A stretch of 59,022 bases of DNA, taken from Sulfurimonas sp. (GTDB lineage: Bacteria > Campylobacterota > Campylobacteria > Campylobacterales > Sulfurimonadaceae). This document shows positions 53,622 through 59,022 of the stretch, one piece after another. The notes under the pieces were generated by a model. That model saw only the letters and a list, made by a program, of their open reading frames with translations. It did not search any database and had not been told where the DNA came from. The translations under genes and the position numbers were made by a program. The DNA is taken from the NCBI GenBank assembly GCA_028687935.1, contig JAQTZE010000013.1, forward strand, positions 1-59,022. The letters are read 5' to 3'. How positions within the stretch are numbered: position 1 is the stretch's first letter; each line of letters starts with the position of its first letter.

Positions 53622-54689
53622 ATGTTAGCAGATAAACTTACACCGTTTATCACCCGCTATAATGAACTTAGCGAACTGCTAAGTTCACCTGATATCACCT
53701 CCAACATCAAAAGAATGACCGACCTTTCACGTGAACAGTCTTCTATTACCCCTATCGTTGAAAAAACAAAAGAGTATAAAGCTTTACTGCAGGATATTGC
53801 TGCAACAAAAGAGATGCTCGCTGATTCTGAAATGATGGATATGGCAAAAGAAGAATTACGTTCACTCGAACCTCGCAAACCAGAACTCGAAGAAGAGATT
53901 AAAATGCTTCTTCTACCAAAAGATCCAAATGATGATAGAAATATTATCTTGGAACTTCGCGCAGGAGCAGGTGGAGATGAAGCTGCAATCTTTGTTGGGG
54001 ATCTTTTTGATGCTTATTCACGTTATGCAGAACTCAAAGGATGGAAGGTAGAGCTCATGAGCACTTCTCCATCAGATTCTGGTGGATATAAAGAGCTTAT
54101 TGCTCTTATCAAAGGTGAGCAGGTTTATAGCAGGTTGAAATACGAAGGCGGAACACACCGTGTACAACGAGTACCGGCAACTGAGAGTCAGGGGCGTGTC
54201 CATACCTCAGCCATTACAGTCGCGGTCATGCCAGAAGTCGATGATGTCGAAGTTCAGATCAATGAAAGTGATCTCAAAATAGATGTTATGCGCTCATCTG
54301 GATGTGGGGGACAAAGCGTCAATACAACAGACTCTGCTGTACGTATCACACACCTTCCAAGCGGTATCGTAGTCACAAATCAGGACCAAAAGTCACAACA
54401 TAAAAATAAAGAAAAAGCGATGAAAGTGCTCAAAGCAAGACTTTATGATATGGAGATGCAAGAGGCGATGGCGAAAGATTCTGAAACACGTTCAGCTCAA
54501 GTTGGAACTGGAGATAGAAGTGGCCGTATTCGTACCTACAACTATCCTCAAAACCGCATGAGCGACCACAGAATAAACTTAACGCTCTACAGACTTGCTG
54601 AAATTATGGGAGGAGGTTTACTTGATGAAATCATCGAGCCTCTTATCACAGATCACCAAGCAAAAATTGTGGAATCAGCTGGACTTTAG
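53622..54689 (+). CDS. prfA: Peptide chain release factor 1
   Basis: A 355-residue RF1. The PAT codon-recognition motif ([12 protein letters not shown]) marks it as RF1 rather than RF2, and the catalytic GGQ is in [16 protein letters not shown]. Follows rpsT after 12 bases and ends four bases from the convergent dapF. Confidence 0.97.
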   Translation: MLADKLTPFITRYNELSELLSSPDITSNIKRMTDLSREQSSITPIVEKTKEYKALLQDIAATKEMLADSEMMDMAKEELRSLEPRKPELEEEIKMLLLPKDPNDDRNIILELRAGAGGDEAAIFVGDLFDAYSRYAELKGWKVELMSTSPSDSGGYKELIALIKGEQVYSRLKYEGGTHRVQRVPATESQGRVHTSAITVAVMPEVDDVEVQINESDLKIDVMRSSGCGGQSVNTTDSAVRITHLPSGIVVTNQDQKSQHKNKEKAMKVLKARLYDMEMQEAMAKDSETRSAQVGTGDRSGRIRTYNYPQNRMSDHRINLTLYRLAEIMGGGLLDEIIEPLITDHQAKIVESAGL

Positions 54690-54692
54690 AGT

Positions 54693-55436
54693 CTAGCTTC
54701 TCCACTCACTCACAAAAGTACACTTCACAGCACCCTTAAAAGTAATCGTTCGCTCGTTCATACCCAGATATAAAGTATCTCCGCTTCTTGGATAGACTTC
54801 TATATTGTTTTTTACTTTTTTCTCTACAAATGCTCTGTAAAAACATGCTGACATTCCCGTTCCACAAGCAAGTGTTTCATCTTCTACTCCACGCTCATAC
54901 GTTCTCACTCGTAAATTTCCACTCTCAACAAACGCAATATTCACATTGGCATTGTATTTGTAGCGTAGCTCTCTTGCTTCACTTATATCAAACGCAGCGA
55001 TATCCTCAGTAAAATGGACAAGATGCGGCACGCCTGTATTGATGAGCCACCATGTTTTACCATTATGTTCGATATCTTTTTCCACTATGACGGGTGGTGT
55101 GAGTTCACTTTGCACCATAGCATCTTCAACTGCTGCGTTTATTACCCCTGCTCCTGTTAAAAAGCTCATCTTTTCAGGAGCAAGATTGTTATTGTAAGCA
55201 TAATGCGCACAAGCACGGGAGCCGTTACCACACATATCTGCATGACTGCCATCCGAGTTGTAAAACTGCCACTCGAAATCTTGCTCTAAATGCGGTAGTA
55301 ATACGATAAGTCCATCCGCACCGATACCGTCTTGTCTATGGCAAAGTATTTTTGCAAGCTCACTTCTATCTTCTTTGATAAATGTATGAAAAATTACGAA
55401 ATCATTTCCGTTTGCACTATATTTTGCTATTGTCAT
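54693..55436 (-). CDS. dapF: Diaminopimelate epimerase
   Basis: A 247-residue DapF making meso-diaminopimelate for lysine and peptidoglycan. The two catalytic cysteines are in CGNGSRACAHYAYN and TLACGTGMSAC. The start overlaps the coaE stop as ATGA. Confidence 0.96.
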   Translation of the reverse strand: MTIAKYSANGNDFVIFHTFIKEDRSELAKILCHRQDGIGADGLIVLLPHLEQDFEWQFYNSDGSHADMCGNGSRACAHYAYNNNLAPEKMSFLTGAGVINAAVEDAMVQSELTPPVIVEKDIEHNGKTWWLINTGVPHLVHFTEDIAAFDISEARELRYKYNANVNIAFVESGNLRVRTYERGVEDETLACGTGMSACFYRAFVEKKVKNNIEVYPRSGDTLYLGMNERTITFKGAVKCTFVSEWRS

Positions 55437-56026
55437 AAATATTTTTCCTTTATCATATCCACAAACTCTTCACACTCTTTTTGAAGATGTTTAAGATTTT
55501 TTGAGTTGTCTATCACCCATGTCGCTCTTTTTTTCTTCTCATCTATTGGCATCTGAGAAGCGATTCTTCGTATTGATTCCTCTTTAGAATAGCCGTTGCG
55601 TTTCATAAAACGCTCAAGTTGTACCTCTGGAGGCGCATAGACGACAACACTCTCTTTGATATTATACGCACCATTTTCAAAAAAAAGTGGGATATCTATG
55701 AGATAAGGAAATTTAAAACCGTCCTGCTTTTCGCTGCGTTTTTCTATCTCATCTCGTATTTTAGGATGCAAAAAATCTTCTAAAATCTTTTTAGCTTTTG
55801 CATCCGAAAAGATGAGAGTTCCAAGCTTTGCACGATCTACTTTTGAGCCATTGACATATTCAGAGCCAAATGTATCCACTACCCAAGAAGAGGAAGCATC
55901 AAGTATCTCATGCGAAATAGTATCCGCATCAATCACCCGCATCCCATTAAGAGCAAGCAATGAAGCAACCGTACTTTTACCAGTTGCAATACCTCCACTG
56001 AGCGCAATAGCATACTTAAACGCCAT
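55433..56026 (-). CDS. coaE: Dephospho-CoA kinase
   Basis: A 197-residue P-loop kinase for the last step of coenzyme A synthesis. Walker A GGIATGKSTVASLL, the conserved MRVIDADTISHEIL and IDIPLFFENGAY segments and a VIDNSKN end motif are present. Overlaps neighbours on both sides (TAATG and ATGA). Confidence 0.95.
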   Translation of the reverse strand: MAFKYAIALSGGIATGKSTVASLLALNGMRVIDADTISHEILDASSSWVVDTFGSEYVNGSKVDRAKLGTLIFSDAKAKKILEDFLHPKIRDEIEKRSEKQDGFKFPYLIDIPLFFENGAYNIKESVVVYAPPEVQLERFMKRNGYSKEESIRRIASQMPIDEKKKRATWVIDNSKNLKHLQKECEEFVDMIKEKYL

Positions 56027-56571
56027 TAGTTTTTAATGATCCCTAGATACTCTTTACGGATATAGTTTGGCATAGCAAACGATGCAATGTGCATATCACA
56101 GTTGTAATATTTCAAATCATCAAGCATATCAGAACGCTGCAAGATAATATCTGCAGTCGGATGATACTCTTTTGATGCCAAAAGTGCCGTAGAGCCATTA
56201 CCTAAATTGTATGGCATAATAACTTTAAAGTAGTTGCCAAGCACTTGCATAAGTACTTTATTGCTTTGCACTTCTTCTAAAGAGCTATGCGTGATACTAA
56301 GTTGACCATCTTCTTTAAGCACACGACTTATATGCGCAACAACTGCTGCATCTGCACTCATCTCACAGATAACAACATCAGCACTCTTATCAGCCTCTTC
56401 TCTTAATGCATCTAAAGAGCACACTATAGTCTTTGAGCCTATAGCATTATGCTTCATCATCTCAGCCTCTAAAAGTTTTGCATTATTACTAATAATCAAA
56501 ACATCTGTTGGCACTTTACTTGTACAAACTGGCACGTGTACCATCATTTCTGGATAGATAAATTCTTTCAT
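56026..56571 (-). CDS. Short spermidine-synthase-like protein
   Basis: About 181 residues from ATG at 56571, with GGGA at a good distance. It resembles the short Campylobacterota SpeE form: a Rossmann-type core (PTDVLIISNNAKLLEAEM, SADVVICEM, SRVLKEDGQLSI) and a C-terminal KYYNCDMHIASFAMP segment shared with that family. Catalytic aspartates typical of full-length spermidine synthases are poorly conserved, so activity is uncertain. First gene of the minus-strand trio with coaE and dapF. Confidence 0.72.
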   Translation of the reverse strand: MKEFIYPEMMVHVPVCTSKVPTDVLIISNNAKLLEAEMMKHNAIGSKTIVCSLDALREEADKSADVVICEMSADAAVVAHISRVLKEDGQLSITHSSLEEVQSNKVLMQVLGNYFKVIMPYNLGNGSTALLASKEYHPTADIILQRSDMLDDLKYYNCDMHIASFAMPNYIRKEYLGIIKN

Positions 56572-56641
56572 TTTTATGATTCCCAACTCTTTATATTTTA
56601 AGCGATTTTAGCATATTTGGATTAATTTTACTTAATGTGGA

Positions 56642-56647
56642 TATAAT
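56642..56647 (+). promoter_or_regulatory. -10 box for the DUF2892-purM pair
   Basis: Perfect TATAAT 35 bases upstream of the ATG at 56682, in the divergent region with the SpeE-like gene. Confidence 0.5.
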
Positions 56648-56681
56648 TGCATAAATTTTATATAAATGTAAAGGTATAAGA

Positions 56682-56879
56682 ATGGATTTCAACAAAATAA
56701 GAAAGTTTTGTAGAGTTTTTCGCATTATTATTGGTTTAGCACTTATCGCGACTGGTATTATCACGGGAAATTACTGGTTTTACTTAGGTGTATTACCATT
56801 AGCTGCCGGCCTCCTCAACTTTTGTCCCTTATGTATCTTCAGCAAAAAATGTGACCTACCTGAAAGTGGGAAGAAATAA
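56682..56879 (+). CDS. DUF2892 small membrane protein
   Basis: A 65-residue protein with a basic N-terminus (MDFNKIRKFCRVFR) and two membrane segments (about 15-32 and 34-50) in the GLALIATGIITGNYWFYLGVLPLAAGLLNF region, split here as IIIGLALIATGIITG and YWFYLGVLPLAAGLL, then CPLC and KKC cysteines. This matches the YgaP-C / DUF2892 type, sometimes fused to rhodaneses. The stop overlaps the purM start as TAATG. Confidence 0.82.
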   Translation: MDFNKIRKFCRVFRIIIGLALIATGIITGNYWFYLGVLPLAAGLLNFCPLCIFSKKCDLPESGKK

Positions 56880-57874
56880 TGAGTCAAATTAGCTATAAAG
56901 ATGCAGGCGTTGATATAGACGCTGGTAACAGTTTCGTAGAAAATATCAAGCCACTTGTAAAAGCGACTGCAATTCCTGGTGTTTTAGGTGGTATTGGTTC
57001 ATTTGCAGGTGCGTTTGAACTTCCAAAAGGTTTCAAAGAGCCAGTAATGCTTGCAGCAACTGACGGTGTTGGAACAAAACTCAAACTCGCAATTGACAGC
57101 GGTATTCACAACACTGTAGGCATCGACCTCGTTGCTATGTGTGTGAACGATCTTTTATGTAACTTCGGTACTCCATCATTTTTCCTTGACTATTACGCAA
57201 CTGGAAAACTTGATGTAAAGATTGCTACAAGCGTAGTTGCTGGTATCGCTGAGGGTTGTATCAGAAGCGAATGTGCTCTTATCGGTGGAGAAACTGCTGA
57301 GATGCCTGGTATGTACTCTGCGGATGATTACGACTTAGCAGGTTTTGCTGTTGGCGTAGCTGAAAAATCAGAAATGGATAGAGTTTCTCTTGTGAGAGCA
57401 GGTCACAAACTTATCGCACTTCCAAGTTCAGGTCTTCACTCAAACGGTTTTTCTCTTGCACGTAAAGTATTATTTGAAAAAATGGGCATGAAATTTGAAG
57501 ATGATTTCAATGGTAAACCTCTTATAGAAACACTCCTTGAGCCTACAAATATCTATGTAAAAACATTTAAAGCACTCAAAAACGAGATCGTAGCAATGGC
57601 GCACATCACAGGCGGCGGTATCGTTGAAAACCTTCCTCGCGTTTTACCTGAGCATCTTAAAGCAGAAGTCAAAAAAGCTTCTATCAAAGTACTTCCTATA
57701 TTTAAGCTCATGAGCGCTCATGTAGCTGAAGATGAGATGTACAGAGCATTCAACATGGGCGTAGGGATGATTTTGGTTGTAGAAGAGTCAAATGTAACAA
57801 AAATTCTTGCTGCAACTGATGGATATCTTATCGGTGAGATCGTAGAAGGAAAACGCGAAGCAGTGATGATCTAA
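56879..57874 (+). CDS. purM: Phosphoribosylformylglycinamidine cyclo-ligase
   Basis: A 331-residue AIR synthetase of purine synthesis. MSQISYKDAGVDIDAG, DGVGTKLKLA, GGETAEMPGMYS and AHITGGGIVENLPRVLP are diagnostic. Coupled to the DUF2892 gene. The stop lies inside a terminator hairpin. Confidence 0.97.
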   Translation: MSQISYKDAGVDIDAGNSFVENIKPLVKATAIPGVLGGIGSFAGAFELPKGFKEPVMLAATDGVGTKLKLAIDSGIHNTVGIDLVAMCVNDLLCNFGTPSFFLDYYATGKLDVKIATSVVAGIAEGCIRSECALIGGETAEMPGMYSADDYDLAGFAVGVAEKSEMDRVSLVRAGHKLIALPSSGLHSNGFSLARKVLFEKMGMKFEDDFNGKPLIETLLEPTNIYVKTFKALKNEIVAMAHITGGGIVENLPRVLPEHLKAEVKKASIKVLPIFKLMSAHVAEDEMYRAFNMGVGMILVVEESNVTKILAATDGYLIGEIVEGKREAVMI

Positions 57875-57883
57875 ATCATCACT
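57862..57883 (+). terminator. Terminator hairpin over the purM stop, with AAACGCA copy
   Basis: Perfect 9-bp stem AGTGATGAT / ATCATCACT with a CTAA loop that includes the stop codon, directly followed by TGCGTTT (57884-57890). It also serves the convergent gene at 57904. Confidence 0.65.
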
Positions 57884-57903
57884 TGCGTTTCAAGGAAAAA
57901 GCT

Positions 57904-58713
57904 CTATTTAAAAGGCTTCTCCAAATGTTTTGTGATTGCTCCTGGAACAGTTGCAATAGTAGTAAACTCTGTCATCGTTAAAAGTGGATATGAAACTGCT
58001 AAGTAGTATTTTGCTTCCATAGCTGTTGCTTTCCTATTTTCTATCGCTATACAGTATGGCAAAACAGCTGCGTTTGCACGACCTATCTTCTCAACAAATT
58101 TCTTGGTTCTCTTGTCCAAATCGTATCCAACAAGATAACTATCATCACTAAGTTTAAGCGTAAAAACTACAAACTTTCCATCTTTATAAGATTTTGCTTT
58201 TTCAAGAAGCTCTAAAGTCGAACCTTTACCAAGTTCGTCTGCATCGGCATAATACGGCATACCCATCATAAAATGATATCCAGAAAGCTCATCAGCATCC
58301 AATTTGTCTGCAGACTCTTTCAACCCTGAAAATGCTGTATTTAAACTATCTAATTCAGCACTAAATACAGCCTCATTGTACTCATCTTGCATAAACGCCC
58401 TACCGAAATAGAGTGGATTTGTTAGACTGATCTTTTTCTCTTGAGCATCTATAAATAAACGCAAAACTGCTGCATGAGCACGTCCAGACTTACTAGCCTG
58501 CGTTTTAAGTGCAGAGTTAGTAAAAACTATTGTCGTACCATTTTTAACACTCTCATAGCTTGCTACAACTTCATATCCAGCACTAGTTAACTTACTTTTA
58601 GCGCTATCGACATCTATATAATTACCTACCAAATATGTACTCACATCTTTAGCCATTGCATTTGATGCAAGCATGAGCAAAGATGTAAAAAGCAGTACAA
58701 ATATTTTCTTCAT
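57904..58713 (-). CDS. Periplasmic protein of unknown function, tandem paralogue 1
   Basis: A 269-residue protein with a signal peptide (MKKIFVLLFTSLLMLASNAMA). No recognised domain. Repeated sequence features are DVDSAKSKLTSAGYEVV near the N-terminus, resembling a SPOR-like or DUF302-like strand-helix start, and LPYCIAIENRKAT with SYPLLTM near the C-terminus. The next gene upstream is a close paralogue, so this is a tandem duplication. Function unknown; the envelope location is inferred from the signal. Confidence 0.78.
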   Translation of the reverse strand: MKKIFVLLFTSLLMLASNAMAKDVSTYLVGNYIDVDSAKSKLTSAGYEVVASYESVKNGTTIVFTNSALKTQASKSGRAHAAVLRLFIDAQEKKISLTNPLYFGRAFMQDEYNEAVFSAELDSLNTAFSGLKESADKLDADELSGYHFMMGMPYYADADELGKGSTLELLEKAKSYKDGKFVVFTLKLSDDSYLVGYDLDKRTKKFVEKIGRANAAVLPYCIAIENRKATAMEAKYYLAVSYPLLTMTEFTTIATVPGAITKHLEKPFK

Positions 58714-58747
58714 ATATTATTTCCCTTTTTATACAAACGCAAGCTAT

Positions 58748-59022
58748 TTATTGAAATGGTTTCTCTAAATCTTTAACAATAGCTCCAGGAACAGTCATAA
58801 TTCCCATAAAACCACTCATATCAAGCAGTGGATAACTTATAGCAATATAATACTTAGCGCTGAGTGCCGTAGCTTTACCGTTTTCTATAGCGATACAGTA
58901 TGGTAAGATAGCTGCATTCGCACGCCCTATTTTATCTACAAACTTTTTTGTTCTTTTACCAAGATCATATCCAAGAAGTGTGCTTGTATCAGAAAGTTTG
59001 ATTGCAAAAACAAGCTCTTTTC
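58748..59022 (-). CDS. Tandem paralogue 2, 5' end cut by the window
   Basis: The last 91 codons of a gene that enters from beyond the right edge. It shares with the previous gene the segments GYDLxKRTKKFVxKIGRANA, LPYCIAIENxKATA, AKYY and VPGAI...LEKPF, roughly 65-70 percent identical by eye over this part. It stops with TAA at 58748, 34 bases before the start of the first copy, so both are probably co-transcribed. Confidence 0.82.
   Translation of the reverse strand, partial: KELVFAIKLSDTSTLLGYDLGKRTKKFVDKIGRANAAILPYCIAIENGKATALSAKYYIAISYPLLDMSGFMGIMTVPGAIVKDLEKPFQ

Overview
The window looks like chromosomal DNA of a free-living, sulfur- or hydrogen-oxidising member of the Campylobacterota, most like Sulfurimonas and relatives. 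The evidence is the low GC content, Campylobacterota-type gene blocks (tig-clpP-x-def-comM; a TPR gene-rnhA-rnc-aroC), a NifS/NifU pair in place of Isc/Suf, ccoG for cbb3 oxidase assembly, and many signalling and c-di-GMP proteins. I saw no rRNA or tRNA genes, CRISPR array, insertion sequence or prophage. The genus is an inference from gene content.

Layout. 0-6.3 kb: a decayed EAL/HDOD fragment, then a three-gene c-di-GMP unit on the minus strand (receiver-PilZ protein, diiron ODP/MBL protein, CBS-PAS-GGDEF-EAL protein). 6.3-12 kb: cytochrome b, zinc peptidase, HerA-like ATPase, a frameshifted CitE-like gene, a small secreted protein and a 2OG-Fe oxygenase. 12-14.3 kb: nifS-nifU. 14.5-20.8 kb, plus strand: unknown protein, DUF4197, leuC, an OmpA-family porin, mobA, moaC, DUF493 and a helical protein. 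20.8-29.5 kb, minus strand: a type II DMSO-reductase-family molybdoenzyme operon led by a two-domain rhodanese and ending in a TorD chaperone and a ferredoxin. 29.8-31.8 kb: LRV-repeat protein, small protein, Mrp. 31.9-35.5 kb: aroC, rnc, rnhA, a LapB-like TPR protein and a small unknown. 35.6-42.5 kb: YeiH, a DUF748 giant, ccoG and a catalytically degenerate serine-recombinase-like regulator. 42.7-46.2 kb: metH. 46.2-53.2 kb: comM, def, a degenerate GGDEF protein, clpP, tig, lspA, glmM. 53.3-59 kb: rpsT, prfA, dapF, coaE, a SpeE-like protein, a DUF2892 protein, purM and a tandem pair of periplasmic paralogues, the second cut by the window end.

How genes work together. mobA and moaC make molybdenum cofactor beside a molybdoenzyme operon that also carries its own maturation chaperone. 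NifS/NifU and Mrp supply Fe-S clusters to the many Fe-S proteins here. The receiver-PilZ/ODP/GGDEF-EAL unit looks like an oxygen- or redox-responsive c-di-GMP module.

The most striking signal is not a gene. The heptamer AAACGCA (reverse TGCGTTT), usually followed by a purine, occurs about 120 times by hand count against roughly 8 expected from base composition. It is split almost equally between strands (61 and 59), lies inside genes and between them, and several copies sit in or beside terminator hairpins. This looks like a DNA-uptake-sequence-like dispersed repeat, and the window also encodes ComM, a transformation helicase. The second prize is the rhodanese-linked type II molybdoenzyme operon of unknown substrate.
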